Source: Deroplatys truncata
Lineage: Eukaryota > Arthropoda > Insecta > Mantodea > Mantidae
Reading direction: 5' to 3'
Length of the DNA stretch: 64,000 nucleotides
Assembly: GCA_030765065.1 (NCBI GenBank)
Contig: CM060983.1
Span: 49,846,067-49,910,066, forward strand
In this document: positions 10,181 through 21,076 of the stretch, one piece after another
How the letters are laid out: each line of letters opens with the position of its first letter
How positions within the stretch are numbered: position 1 is the first letter of the stretch
The notes under the pieces: model-generated
Seen by the model: the letters and a program-made list of their open reading frames with translations, nothing else
Database searches by the model: none
Told to the model about the DNA's origin: nothing
Program-made: the position numbers and the translations under genes

Positions 10181-10597
10181 TGTAACTCTCTACGTCCTTC
10201 GGCTTTCGACTGGCTGCCGGAGTATACGAACACTTGAGGGGCTTTGGACCCCCTCTGTGTCGGGCAGTCCCCGGTCGGCTTGTCCGTCTATTTCTGGAAA
10301 CTTAGCAACCCTGTCGTTGCTGTACTATTGCTCCTGGATCCGGCCTTATCCCTCCTCCATCTCGTGTGTTACAATATCCCCTTTGGATCGGTGCCGAGTC
10401 CCCTCCGTTACGGAAGATAAGATAGGCACTAGAGAAACTGAAATTTTAACTGCTCAAGAGACCGCTCACTTTTAGTTTGACCCATACAACGAAATGCGCG
10501 ATAAAACTAAGTTTCTGCAAAGTTTAAATTAACAAAATTAGATAGAAACATAAGATTTCATAAGAATATTCTGCATAAACTATATAAAGATAAGTAC
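10181..10597. other. Sequence downstream of LTR-2, unassigned
   Basis: This is moderately GC-rich, possibly internal retrotransposon sequence. The open frames on both strands (about 72-77 residues) have no recognisable domain. Confidence 0.35.
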
Positions 10598-10625
10598 TAG
10601 TCGGTAGAGAAAGTCATGTGAATCC
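10490..10625 (+). repeat. R2 3' end fragment
   Basis: GGTAGAGAAAGTCATGTGAA matches the R/R2 end region, preceded by a weak match to the aagaat...ctgcataaac block. Confidence 0.55.
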
Positions 10626-11110
10626 CATACATACACTATTTTAAAATAGAGATGAATACTCTCTGGAGTTATGCATGTATTTTCGTGCAGTTTGTTGATA
10701 CAAATAGTGTATTAGTGGTAATTTTAAAGAGCAGGTCTTTTGCATGTGGCTTCAGACTTTACTCTTTAATAGAACAACGCTGGCTGCTGGCCACATTTGG
10801 TATTCATTGCTTGTAGAGGAGTGTTAGAGACGAGACCTAGTAACAAAGATGTGAAGTATGCTTTAGTGGGGTAGCAAATATCAATAATCGATAGGTTGTT
10901 GGTTCACTTCTGGACTCTACTGGGATTATAAATGTCAGTGATGTGTAGGTCACAGGCTGGAATCTGGATACAGGCATTTTTTTGCTCGCCAACTGTTACA
11001 GGGAGATTTAGCACAGGAGCGCACACAGCCTGCAACCAAAACTTCTTCCCCAGCAAGGCATGATCCATTTTCAATATTCTTCTGCTCTTTGCTAGAGTAT
11101 AATTAAAAAA
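10626..11110. other. Spacer, no feature recognised
   Basis: No repeat family or coding signal is recognised in this interval. Confidence 0.35.
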
Positions 11111-11798
11111 AATGTTTTGAGGCCCCCTGAATCGAAAAAAAAGCATTTTTTGGAAACACGTCCGTATGTGTTCAGTATCTTCCAGAGATACGACACAAAG
11201 GTTTTCAAGAGAATCCCCCCACCCCAGACTACCCTTTAGATGGAACATTTTTCGAAAATTTTAATTTTCTCAAAAATGGCTCTAACGATATTGATTACAA
11301 TATCATATGTTTAAGATATTTTCATGAAAATAATGTATATCTCGAATTTTCTGGGAATGTCTCCAAAAGTATTCTTCATTGTGAACGACTTTTGCATAAC
11401 TGGTAAACCATAAGAGATAGAAAAAAATTTACTGCACAAAAAATGTAGATCGCGTTAAAATACACAATTTATGTGACAAACATTTTTTTTTTTTTGAGTG
11501 AACCATTTTCGAGATATTGCTTGTTATTCCCTTACGTTTTCCAATACTTTTCTCAAATGGGAATTCGTTATTCATTTTTTTCATGTCCTGGACATACAAA
11601 GAGAATGGAATGCGCCATATAGCAACCAGTTCTTAAAATATTTGACTATCGCTTAAAGCCTACCAATTCCCCTTGCACCTACAAGAAAATTAGCAATAAG
11701 ATTAACATCTCGATTAACGTGAAGCATATGGAGAATAAGCGTTTGTAAAAATAGTTTGCACAAGAGTAGAGAAAGTCATGCGAGTGTAACACATCAGA
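11111..11798 (+). repeat. R element, 5' truncated
   Basis: This copy starts within the ATGTTTTGAGGCCCCCTGAA block and has lost the CA microsatellite and the aacagcataactca block. It then follows R to ACACATCAGA. Confidence 0.88.
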
Positions 11799-11811
11799 TC
11801 TTTTGGAAGGT

Positions 11812-11998
11812 ACTGAAGCTAAATATCACGTTTAGTATTTATCTGAGATTTCGTTTTTGAGTTATGCTGTTCACTGACATGCATAAGGCCTTTTTATAAA
11901 AATTCTAAAAACGTGTATTTTTGGTGAAATCTCGGTATCAAATTTTTGGGTGTAATGTAATACCTTATCAACCTACTAGGTATGTTGTAGACCTGTTT
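11812..11998 (-). repeat. R2 terminal fragment
   Basis: Reverse orientation: TGAGTTATGCTGTTCAC, GGTGAAATCTCGGTATC and TTTTTGGGTG lead to a degraded terminus near 11,998. Confidence 0.75.
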
Positions 11999-12435
11999 AA
12001 AAGCGGTCTGTATGTATATGATAATCTTGAATTAAGTATTGAAAAATTCAAATTAATAATAATAGGATAGTTGATCTCACAAAAAGTTATGAAATAAATT
12101 AAGTCTTTTAAAGAGATCGAAGTTTTCTACATTTTTATCTAATGCGATTTTGCTTAACGTTTCGCAAGACTATTCCTAGAAGGTTTAAAATATACAATTT
12201 GTCATGTAAATTTCTTAAATAGAAGATATTTTAATAACAATTGATTGAACCACTTATGAGAATAATAATATAAACTTTTACATGTAAATCACAAAAGAGC
12301 CGCCTTAGGTCGACGTGAGCGAGTGTCCACCTCCGCTATCTTGTCGTAGTAATAGTCATTACTCTTGTACACTGGCTTCCATTTATGCCAGTACCGCAGC
12401 TTTGAGGGGCATTCTACTGGCTTTCAGAGATGAAG
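11999..12435. other. AT-rich spacer, possible very old R2 relic
   Basis: Short matches (aagtattgaaaaattcaaa, ctacatttttatctaatgcg) suggest a strongly decayed R2 copy. Nothing else is supported. Confidence 0.3.
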
Positions 12436-12437
12436 TA

Positions 12438-12928
12438 CACTACGTGATCAAAAGTATCCGTACATCTGGCTGAAAATGACGTACAAGTTCGTGGCGCCCT
12501 CCAGCGGTAATGCTGGAAGTCAATATGGTGTTGGCCCACCCTTAGCCTTGATGACAGCGTTCACTCTCGCAGGCATACTGTCAACCCTCTTCAAATGTCG
12601 GCGGTCTCTGTCAGTCAACAGACGAGGTCGGCCTGTACGCTTTTGTGCTGTACATGTCCCTTCACTATCACATCAGAAACAGTGGACCTAGGGATGTTTA
12701 GGGGTGTGGAAATCTCGCCTACAGACTTCTGACACAGGTGACACCCAATCACCTGACCACGTTCGAAGTCCGTGAGTTCCACGAAGTGTCCCATTCTGCT
12801 GTTTCACGATGTTTAATGACTACGGAGGTCGCGGATAATGAGTACCAGGCAATAGGTGGCAGCACAATGCACATAAGATGAAAAACGTATGTTTGTGGGG
12901 GTGTCCGGATACTTTTGATCACATAGTG
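12438..12928 (-). mobile_element. Internally deleted Tc1 element (491 bp)
   Basis: Both ends match the full Tc1 at 58.9 kb: CACTACGTGATCAAAAGTAT at one end and CACTATGTGATCAAAAGTAT (complement of the right end) at the other, flanked by TA at 12,436-12,437 and 12,929-12,930. Compared with that copy, one block of about 741 bp is missing (its 59,071-59,811), plus about 13 bp more. What remains encodes roughly residues 1-75 and 323-342 of the transposase, so all three catalytic residues are gone. It could move only if supplied with transposase in trans. Confidence 0.93.
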
Positions 12929-13014
12929 TATGTATCTATAACAAGGAGAGGCGTGTGTATCTATTTACCTTTTCGCGCATACTGTGGCGTCCTGTTTTAC
13001 GTGCTGAGAATAGG

Positions 13015-13984
13015 TGTTTTTTATTTCACGTATGGAAAAGCCGATTTGAAAGAGGGGTATTGAAGGAGCTGTATTATATTTCAACTGTTGGGGAGCAGAA
13101 CTTGTAGTAGTTGCAACCGCACGTACAGTAAACATTTTCCGGTAGCCTTCATCCCAAATGTACTTTCAGCTGGCATTTACCCCAAGTTTAAAAACATATT
13201 TACTTTGTAATTTGACTGTTTCTTTAAATATTATATATTTATGTTTGCCTCGGCTGCGTCAGTATTATTGTTAGAGACATATTTCTCTTGGTAGGGTTGT
13301 GGTGCGATTGAAGAATGCAGGCTTACACAGATTATAATTTTACTTCACTCTTTTTATTAATGCTTGACACGATTTAAATAACACTTCACTGATATAAAGA
13401 GAGAGTTGTGAGATGTTTTTATTAAATAGTTGTACTTTTAACACGTAAACTATTTTTGTCTCACACAAAATCTCTCGAGGACGCATCACGCATCCGGTTA
13501 CAATCACTGTCTGCAGGCAACTGACAAGATTTCTAGCGCCTAAACTTGTAAGTTTCTGTATTTCAAGTCTCTGATTGTCTATTCCTAATCCAATAGAATA
13601 CCTACATTTAACTAAAGCTTTTTCTGGTTGTTGATTGGCTATTTTTGTAAACTGTCACTAAAATTTAGATTATTGTTGCTCCAATAATGACTAGTAGCAT
13701 TATTAAACATTCTTACTCATTATTGCTTCCAACTTACCTCATTGTTACCTCATTGTTAGCAACCTTTAACCTATTATTCTAACAGCTCCTACGTTTTTAA
13801 ATTAGGTAATACATTCAAATAACATTATTACACATGGATACAATAATAGAAACATATACAATGACTGTAACATACACTTTTTATATATTGTTACATACAA
13901 ATATTGGTTTAAGGCGGGCTGTTATTGAATTTGTAAATTATATAATTAGACTGAAATCATTTGAATGTTAAAAACACTACCTCA
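13015..13984 (-). mobile_element. LTR-1 copy C
   Basis: The complement starts TGAGGTAGTGTTTTTAACA at 13,984. It runs through the CTCACAAC...CTTTATATCAG, CCTCGAGAGATTTTG and GACGCAGCCGAGGCAAACAT blocks and the GTTGGGGAGC leader module, to a CGTATGGAAAAGCCGATTTG module near 13,031. Confidence 0.68.
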
Positions 13985-14136
13985 GTGCACAACACCTGAT
14001 TATTCACATATGGATATATAACTCTGAGTAATACCTTTACTCATCATTTATAATAACCATGTTAAAATAATATATAACTAAATAAAACAGTTTTGCACGA
14101 CATCTCCATGAAAAAGTATTTTAATGACAATATAAT

Positions 14137-14412
14137 GTAAAACTGAAGTAACTTATGCTTTTTATTCTCAAAGACGACACATTTATTGGACATTACTTCA
14201 ATAATCTATCCAATCTCCATTCTTGTCCAAAACCTGATTTAGCTACCTACACACAAATGATCCCACATTTCAGGACAGTGTTCCCAGAGGGCAAGTGATT
14301 CTGTGCGGCTAAGTCAGGTATTGGACAAATATGCAGATTGGACATGTCATTTATATAATGTATAGTAAATGTGTCCTGTTTGAGAAAAACCTGTAATGTA
14401 TGTCAGTTTTAC
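14137..14412. mobile_element. Foldback (long inverted repeat) element
   Basis: Two ~106-base arms (14,137-14,243 and 14,308-14,412) are imperfect reverse complements around a 64-base loop. Both arms read GTAAAACTGA, then CTCAAA, GACACATTTA, ATCCAATCT/GTCCAATCT, TTGTCCAA and ACCTGA, to TTAGC. The whole can fold into one long hairpin. No coding capacity is seen. It may be a foldback MITE; the terminal target duplication is unclear. Confidence 0.75.
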
Positions 14413-14599
14413 ACCACATTCTCATTAATAACAGATTGTTATACAGGGGCTAAAAGTGGGGTTATTTTTCGTAATCCTACGAGCAAAATAAAACTACTTT
14501 AAACACGTGTGGCATATGCTATTTTCAGCGCTCGAATTTGTAAAACATCAATAATATTTGATGCAGTAATTTGTATCACAAATTATTTAAATGTAAAGA

Positions 14600-15545
14600 G
14601 TGATTATAGTATGAATATGCATTATTATGTGACATTGATTTGAGATGTTTGTTGATTGTAATTATTGTTGGAAAGTAAGTTTATACTGCCTTACTGAAAC
14701 TGACAATAATAGCGTGCAATAATGCAGCGAGGGGGTGAGCTCTTTATCATTATTGGAAACGAGGAAGTTACGTAATGTTGGCGCGTTTTCCTTTAGAATC
14801 TTCTGGAACACTTCCCTAGAGCATATGTATTCATAATTTTCATTGGATATAAAAATTGACGCTAATGTTGGCGCGTTTTATTAGCCAATTGCAGCTCAGT
14901 TATAATCTTTAGGCATATAGGGGTGTAGGAGTATAAAAGGTAGGTTAGAGATAGACCCCGTCAGTTCGTCGAAAATATTTGTATGATACACGTCGCCTTT
15001 AGTCCAGCAGAAATACTACACGTCGGCTATCGATTTGCAAGTTACCGTATAAGAGTTATGAAAAATCTCAAGTATGGTAAAGTTAATTATACAAAAGGTT
15101 GAAGTACGTGAATTAAAAGTGATCAGTAAGAAGTTGTTATAACAGTTTCAGTTTGGCGAGTGTCTAGATCAATGTGTAAATGTGATAGTGAAAGTGTTCG
15201 ACAATAAAAGTATAAAAGAAATTCTTTCATCACTGTTATCTTTGGATAAAAGATTCCTTTCCGTTTACACAACCTGTATAAAGAGAAGTGCTCGACCCAA
15301 AAAGATCATAGCTAGCCGGAGGACAGTTGAAACAAAATTAAATAAAATAAAAGTAGCATTCTTTCAAACAAACACTAATACTACCACAAACTGCTTACAC
15401 CAGATGGAGCTACAAACCTAACAAAGAATCACGTCACAAAATGGCATCACCACGTGAAGTAAACACACATACACAAATAACATTATAAATTTACCATCGC
15501 AAATTGGCTCCCAAACGTGGGGCTCAATAAATAAATAAATATAAC
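14600..15545 (+). mobile_element. LTR-2 copy 2 with leader and PBS-like site
   Basis: It shares the ordered blocks listed for LTR-2 copy 1. It has a better promoter (GTATAAAAGG at 14,931), an AATAAAAGT signal near 15,204 and the ATAGCTAGCCGGAGGACAG block. The leader ends with CAAATTGGCTCCCAAACGTG near 15,500, which resembles a retrotransposon primer-binding region. No gag/pol reading frame follows. Confidence 0.65.
14932..14939 (+). promoter_or_regulatory. TATA box of LTR-2
   Basis: TATAAAAG lies about 50 bases after a GCCAATTG box, in the position expected for the LTR promoter. Confidence 0.55.
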
Positions 15546-16186
15546 ATAAATACCGCCGCAAATTATATTAATTCCTGAAACTAACAGATATGAACGCGCT
15601 CTTGCAACAATAGAAACGACGTTAAAAAGCGAGATGTCAGATGTTTTGTTGATTCGCTAGCAGCATTTTAAGCGAAATTATTTCCAACATGTTTTGCCTT
15701 ACACTAGGCACTGAAGCAATTAAATGCTCTTATCAGATTGCTTTTTAATTTTTTTTTTTGGGGGGGGTAAGTTCTTCTAGCGTTGTTCTTTATGCTTTTT
15801 CTGTAATTTCACTTCCATTTCAGTTTCTTCTGAATTAATAATTTCCGCCATTATAACCTTTATGTAGGTTAGATAAAAGAATAGCCTTTCACATCAAAGA
15901 AAGCTGCCAATATAACGTGTAGGTTAACTCTACAGCGAATTGTGATAAATTGAAGAAAGACGATTTATATTGTGAATATAATGCGAGCGCCATGAGAAGT
16001 TAATTATGTAAAATACATAATGAAAAGTAAAACTTAATCAAACAAAGCCGATTTATTAAACATGTGCAAATGCAATGGTTAATTGACATGTGATTGAACT
16101 TGAAACTAAAGTTGGTCACTAGTGCTATAATCTACAGCTTTTATCTCGTGTGTACTATTTTAGAATAAAGGTTCTTCACAGGAAAT
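15546..16186. other. Spacer, no feature recognised
   Basis: The only distinctive item is a T run followed by eight G near 15,749-15,768. No coding or repeat signal is supported. Confidence 0.4.
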
Positions 16187-17170
16187 TGAGGCAGTATTTT
16201 TAACACTTGAATAATTTCAGTCTAATTATATAATATGTAAATTCAATAACAGACCGCCTTGAAACAATATGTATGTAACAAAAAGTGTATATTACAGTTA
16301 TTGTAGATGTTTATATTATTGTATACATGTTCAATAATGTTATCTGAATGTATTACATAATTTAATAATGTAGGAGCTGTGAGAATAATAGGTTAAAAGT
16401 AGCTAACAATGAGGTAACTTTGAGGCAATAATGAGTAAGAAAGTTTAATAATGCTACTAGTCATTATTGGAGCAACAATAATGTAAATTTTGAGACAGTT
16501 TATAAAATAGCCAATCAACAACCAGAAAAAAAGCTTAAGTTAAATAAAAGTATTCTATTGGATTAGGAATAGCCAATCAGAGACTCGAAATACAGAAATT
16601 TACAAATTTAGGCGTAGAAATCATGTCAGTTGCTTGTAGACAGCGCTCATAGCTGGACGTGTTGGTTGTAGACAGTGTTCCTAACCGGACGCGAGATGCG
16701 TCCTCGAGAAATTTAATACGCATTCGTGTGAGACGAAAAATAGTTGTACGTGTTAAAAAGTGTAAGTAATTAACAAAAGAATCTCACAGCTTTCTATATT
16801 AGTGAAGTGTTATTTAAATCGTGTCAAGGATTAATAAATGGAGTGAAAAAAAACTATAACCTGTGTAAGCCTACATTCTTCAGCATCACCACGCCTTGCA
16901 AAGAAATTCATGTCTCTAACAATAATACTGACGCAGCCGAGGCAAACATAAATATATAATATTTAAAGAAACAGACAATATTACAAAGTTAATATTTTTA
17001 AACATTTTGGGGGGGCAAAGACCAACGGAAAGTACATTTGGGGCGAAGGCTACCGGAAAGCGGGTACTATACGTGCGGTTGCAACGAACTTCAAGTTCGG
17101 CTCACCAACAGTTGAACTACAATACAACTCCCACTTCAAATTGGCTTTCCATACATGAAACAACAAAACT
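16187..17170 (+). mobile_element. LTR-1 copy D with leader
   Basis: This is one of the most complete LTR-1 copies. It has TGAGGCAGTATTTTTAACAC, GGAGCTGTGAGAATAATAGG, AGCCAATCAGAGACTCG, CCTCGAGAAATTTAATACG, CTCACAGCTTTCTATATTAG and GACGCAGCCGAGGCAAACAT, then repeated leader modules (GGGGGCAAAGACCAACGG, GGGGCGAAGGCTACCGG, GTTCGGCTCACCAACAGTTG, CAAATTGGCTTTCCATAC). Confidence 0.7.
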
Positions 17171-17214
17171 TCCTCAAAATTCAAGATTTACATTTTAATA
17201 ATCATGCAAATTGC

Positions 17215-17452
17215 TTAAATATATATAATTTTAACCAAAATCGTTATAATCTAGTTTGAGAAAATGAAGAATATAGAAAATTTTCCCTGTAAAGTCTAGT
17301 TTATGGGGGAGCGATTTTATTGAAACACATTTGGCTTGTTTCAACCATATATGACTCAAATACGAAATATTTAGTTGGATTCAGATTTATACGTCTATTT
17401 TCGGTGAAATATCCATGCAGAATTTTTGGACGGAACGCAATACTTCTCCTCC
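17215..17452 (-). repeat. R2 element, part 1 (interrupted by SINE-B)
   Basis: Reverse-orientation R2: AACCAAAATCGTTATAATC, CTGTAAAGTCTAGTTTATGG, and TTTTTGGACGGAACGCAATA, running to the SINE junction. The terminal bases resume after the SINE near 17,706. Confidence 0.75.
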
Positions 17453-17705
17453 TTCTTCTTTAACGGATTACCCTCGCTTTTGTAGGACTTATACCCCAAG
17501 GACTTACAAGCCAATGCCTGGGGTCAGTAGCCTGTCGAGGAGCAAGCAAACTCTGGATCATAGCTTATCCAGGATGCCTGGTATGGCGGTGAAGAAGAGG
17601 AAACCGCGAGAAAACCTTCGGTTACATTGGTCGGCCCCGTGGGTTTGAACCCGGGACCTTCCGAATGCCAGAGACGTTACCGCCTAAGCCATCCCGCTTG
17701 GTAGT
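17453..17705 (-). mobile_element. tRNA-derived SINE (family B)
   Basis: The complement starts CAAGCGGGATGGCTTAGGCG (A box region), then the B box GGGTTCAAACCC (about 17,640-17,652) and GGTTTTCTCGCGGTTTCCTC. It sits inside an R2 terminus: similar 10-base sequences (TACTTCTCCT and TACTTCCTCT) flank it and are a probable target duplication. Confidence 0.85.
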
Positions 17706-17748
17706 TGTACTTCCTCTACTTACTTTAGGTGGGTAGGTACCATAGACG

Positions 17749-18027
17749 GCCACGATATGAGTACGTGCGTTGTGAAGTGGAACCAAACAATTACAGAACA
17801 AGATGGTGGACCATCGGAAGAACAGTCAGATAAAGAAAACATTCGCAGTTCCCAGTTGCATATACTAGCGAGGCGGAGGTCTGCAAATGTAGTACTGTTT
17901 CCATTGAACAACGTTACATTCTCCTATCGCCTTGCCCCTCGTTCCCCTCTGATCCCTAGCTTTGATGACATTAGGCATTGTTAACAAACACAGTGGCGCC
18001 CTCCTACAAGCGCACTCATATCGTGGC
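17749..18027. mobile_element. Small MITE with ~20-bp inverted ends
   Basis: Both ends read GCCACGATATGAGT inward, and similarity continues a few bases (ACGTGCGTTG versus GCGCTTGTAG). The interior (about 279 bp in total) has open frames on both strands but no recognisable protein. The target duplication could not be defined. Confidence 0.6.
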
Positions 18028-18204
18028 TGACAGTAGTTGCGAAAGTAAAAGCGACTCTAGCTACAAGAAGGATATTGGACCTAAGCTGTATTTTTAATGA
18101 AATAATTAATTCATTGGTGTAATAAGCCTTTGTCTACTTTTTATTGTTTATCAGTTATTCCAGAAAATAAAAAATATATATGTTTATAACTTAATCTAGT
18201 TAAT

Positions 18205-18341
18205 AGCTTAATAAAATTGAGAAAATGAATATATCGAAAAGGTCTCCGTGTAAAGTACAGTTAGGGAGAGGGATTTTCTTGAAAATCATCGGTGGGTTTG
18301 TTTTTAAAGCACTTGGCTCAAATATGAAATGTTATGTTTTT
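18205..18341 (-). repeat. R2 fragment
   Basis: It contains GAGAAAATGAATATATCGAA, CGTGTAAAGTACAGTTAGGG and GATTTTCTTGAAAATC, equivalent to the middle of R2 in reverse orientation. It joins a forward R2 at 18,342. Confidence 0.7.
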
Positions 18342-18832
18342 ACTTTCTCTTCCACGTACATAGTAGGTATTGCAATTCAATACCGAGATTTCACTGAAAA
18401 TATTGGTTTTGAGAACCCTGAATCGAAAAAGGTACTTCAGTAAAATGTCCCTATGTGTGTGTGTTTGTGAAAAGCATAATTAAAATGAAAATGTCGAATA
18501 AATACCAAACTTGGCATTTAACTTCAGTACATTGCAAATATTAGACACATTTTCAAAAACTCCCTCTCTCCAAACTACCATTAAATTGAAACATTTTTCG
18601 AATTTTTTGATTCTCTAAAGAATGGCTCTAACGTTTTAATTAAAATAACATATATTAGGGATACTTACATTACAAATAAAATGTATATCTTGAATTTTCT
18701 GAGGGTAGCTAGTGAAGCCCTTTTCATTCGGAAGGAATTTTATGTAATATTGTTTAACTGGTAAAGTTAAGCGATAGACGAAAACGTACTACACAAAAAA
18801 TGTATTTCCCTTTAAAACATACAATTTATTTC
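18342..18832 (+). repeat. R2 element, part 1 (interrupted by SINE-A)
   Basis: It starts ACTTTCTCTTCCACGTACAT after a T run. It has the GATTTCACTGAAAAT, GAGAACCCTGAATCG and TGTGTGTGTTTGTG blocks and reaches AATTTATTTC at 18,823-18,832, which is duplicated on the other side of the SINE. Confidence 0.85.
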
Positions 18833-19095
18833 TAGTCGTTCTTCGTGGTAGTAGCCTCTAGTTCCCGAAGTCGCGACTTCAAACCCGGCGGGCGTAAAAA
18901 TCCTTAGCATGGCTTCCTTCGGAAAGGAAGTAAAGCCGGTGGTCCCGTGTCGTAGATTTACGGCACGTAAAAGAACCTCAAGCCTGATAAAGAGGCCTCT
19001 GAGCAAAATTACCGGTCTTTCACGACCAATATAGAATGGGACGCTAAGGACCACAGCAGTCAAACAGCTCCAAAAATAAAACTCAATTTAATTTT
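18833..19095 (+). mobile_element. tRNA-derived SINE (family A)
   Basis: It has the same head and body as the 6.4 kb copy but a damaged A box. The B-box equivalent is GACTTCAAACCC (about 18,877), then CCGGTGGTCCCGTGTCGTAG and AGAATGGGACGCTAAGGACC. A perfect 10-base target duplication AATTTATTTC flanks it (18,823-18,832 and 19,096-19,105). Confidence 0.93.
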
Positions 19096-19245
19096 AATTT
19101 ATTTCAATTTTTATGTGGTATCAGCTGTTTCTGAGGTATCTGTTTTTAATGGTTCGAATTGTTCAACTTTTAAAGTACTCTCGATTTTCAGTTATTTCTC
19201 GCGATGTCGCTGTTCTCTCTGTATCTATAACGAATGTTGTAATAC
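19096..19245 (+). repeat. R2 element, part 2 (interrupted by DDE transposon)
   Basis: R2 resumes with TTTTTATGTGGTATCAGC and runs to CTGTATCTATAACGAATG and TAATAC, where a 2 kb transposon is inserted. The third part resumes at 21,281. Confidence 0.85.
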
Positions 19246-19464
19246 TCGCGCAAAACTTCTGGAATCGTGACCTTGATTGCCATCCCAGCTGCCTAGCCTA
19301 GGAATGGTTTATTTTAGCTTAATCAACGAAAGCGATATAATACCTTTGTTTCCTCACAGTGCGTAATGCATACAGTCTGCATAGAAAGTGTCTGCATCTG
19401 GTTGTAATTTTAAAGAGAGCAGTATCTAAATAGTATTTACTTTATATTTGTTATATTTATAACC

Positions 19465-21076
19465 ATGGCTCCTATGTTTTCAAAGTTAAGTGGTAAGGTG
19501 TTACGTAGTCAAAGTAGGGAAATAATTGCAAATGTCCTCGACTTCATGAAGCAAGAAGCAGAGATGAAGGAAGAAAATATATGTTCATCCGAGTTCCATA
19601 AAAGCCTTAAGAGAGTGAAAGAAAGAGTAGTCAAAGCAACTGGTGTTTCACCGAGTTCCGATTCCAGCGTTCTCAAAAATAAGAAAAAAAAAACATATGG
19701 ATGAAAGAGTACCATTTGACACACCTGGGAAGAAACATAAGGTCCCTAAACGTATTACAGAAATAGACGATTTCGAATGCGTCATTCGGCGCACGATTCA
19801 CAATTCCGATGTGGAAGAAAAAAACTGTGCTAACAATAAGCAGATTGCTCATCAAGCTGAAAGACAGCAAAAACTTACAAGGTGGTGCTACAAATCTCAG
19901 TAAAATTATTAAAGATTTAGGGTTCAAGTGGAAGAAACCGAAATCAAATAGAAGAGCTCTAACAGAAAAGCAAAGCAAATAAATAAATAAATAAATAAAT
20001 AGAATAAAAAATAATAAAATAAAAAGTAAATGTTGCCATGATAGCTTAGTCGGTTAGAGCAACGGCACGGAAAGCCTAAGATCCGTGGTTCAAATCCCGG
20101 CTATGACATTGAATTTTTCAGTCTGATTCTACCTTTCCAAATGAGTATAATTTTATATGTACTTATATCAGCATCAATTTTAAAGGTGGTGCTACAAATT
20201 TCAGAAAAATACTATAGTGTATGAAGATGAGTCATACATACACAGCAGTCGTACAACATCTAAAAGTTGGAGTGACGATAGCGAATTAGGTTGCAGGTTG
20301 CTGTTGCTAAAGGGCAAATACTTATTATCGTTCATGCTGTTGGAAAGATCGGTTCGTTCCAAATGCCCTTCTTTTACAAGTTGCAAAAACAACAGGAGAT
20401 TTTCATCAAGAAATGAATACAGAAAAGTACATGAGGTGAATCAACGCCATGTTGATACCAATATGCCTGCTGGATCTGTTCTGGTCATCGACAATGCTTC
20501 ACAATGCGTCAACACTCAATTGACAAACAACCTACCTCAAATTCCTTGAAAGAAGAAATGAGAGCTTGATTACTTAGACATAATATAGCTTTAGATGAAA
20601 GCATGAGTAAAACAAAGCTAAATAACTTAATTAAAACCAACAAACAGCTTCAGACGTCATACATACTTGACCAGATAGTAATACAACATCGCCATAATGT
20701 ACTTAAGACTGCCATCGCATCGCCCAGATCTAAACCCAATCGAATTAATCTGGGCTGATATCAAAAAATGGGTGGCATGCATAAATATCACTTTTAAATT
20801 AAAATATGTGGAGCAGTTATAAGCCAGCAATTTGCTGAAATTGGAAGGCCAGAATGGGAAAATGTATGTCGACATGTTGAATAAATTAAGAATCATTATT
20901 TCGAAAAATACGGAATTTCAGAAAATCAAATAGAAAGAATTCTCATCCAAGATAATGGTGCAGAAAGTAGTGACAGCAGTGATGACGGCAATAATGTGAG
21001 TGATTCCGCAGAAGAGGAAGGGTTATTAGGTGTGGAAGAATTGGAGGCAATGATTGACAGCGTTTTTTTATATTAA
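19465..21076 (+). pseudogene. Broken DDE transposase (DESYIH type)
   Basis: The predicted start is ATG at 19,465 (context aaccATGG). The N-terminal part is interrupted by a frame change near 19,690, then reads TPGKKHKVPKRITEIDDFE and KIIKDLGFKWKKPKSNRRAL. After an insertion the catalytic core resumes as VYEDESYIHSSRTTSKSWSD (first Asp codon 20,226), SVLVIDNAS (second Asp codon 20,490) and PDLNPIELIWADIKKWV (Glu codon 20,742). About 83 residues separate the second Asp from the Glu. The C-terminus ends in an acidic stretch (ESSDSSDDGNNVSDSAEEEG). Several stops and a missing segment before the core show it is dead. The motif DESYIHSS is familiar from insect transposons with a DDE_3-type endonuclease; this is family knowledge, not a search result. 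Confidence 0.85.
19975..20175 (+). mobile_element. tRNA-like SINE (family D) with AAAT repeats
   Basis: An (AAAT)n stretch is followed by a tRNA-like fold at 20,036-20,108: D-arm GCTTAGTCGGTTAGAGC and B box GGTTCAAATCC. The acceptor stem pairs only partly and the T stem has mismatches, so it is not a normal tRNA gene. It interrupts the transposase. A related module (GTGGTTCAAGTTCCGGC on the minus strand) lies near 33,120. Confidence 0.6.

Noticed and set aside
20034-20110. Functional tRNA gene
   Set aside because: The D arm and B box are good, but acceptor and T stems have mismatches and position 33 is not T. It sits in an A-rich SINE-like context.
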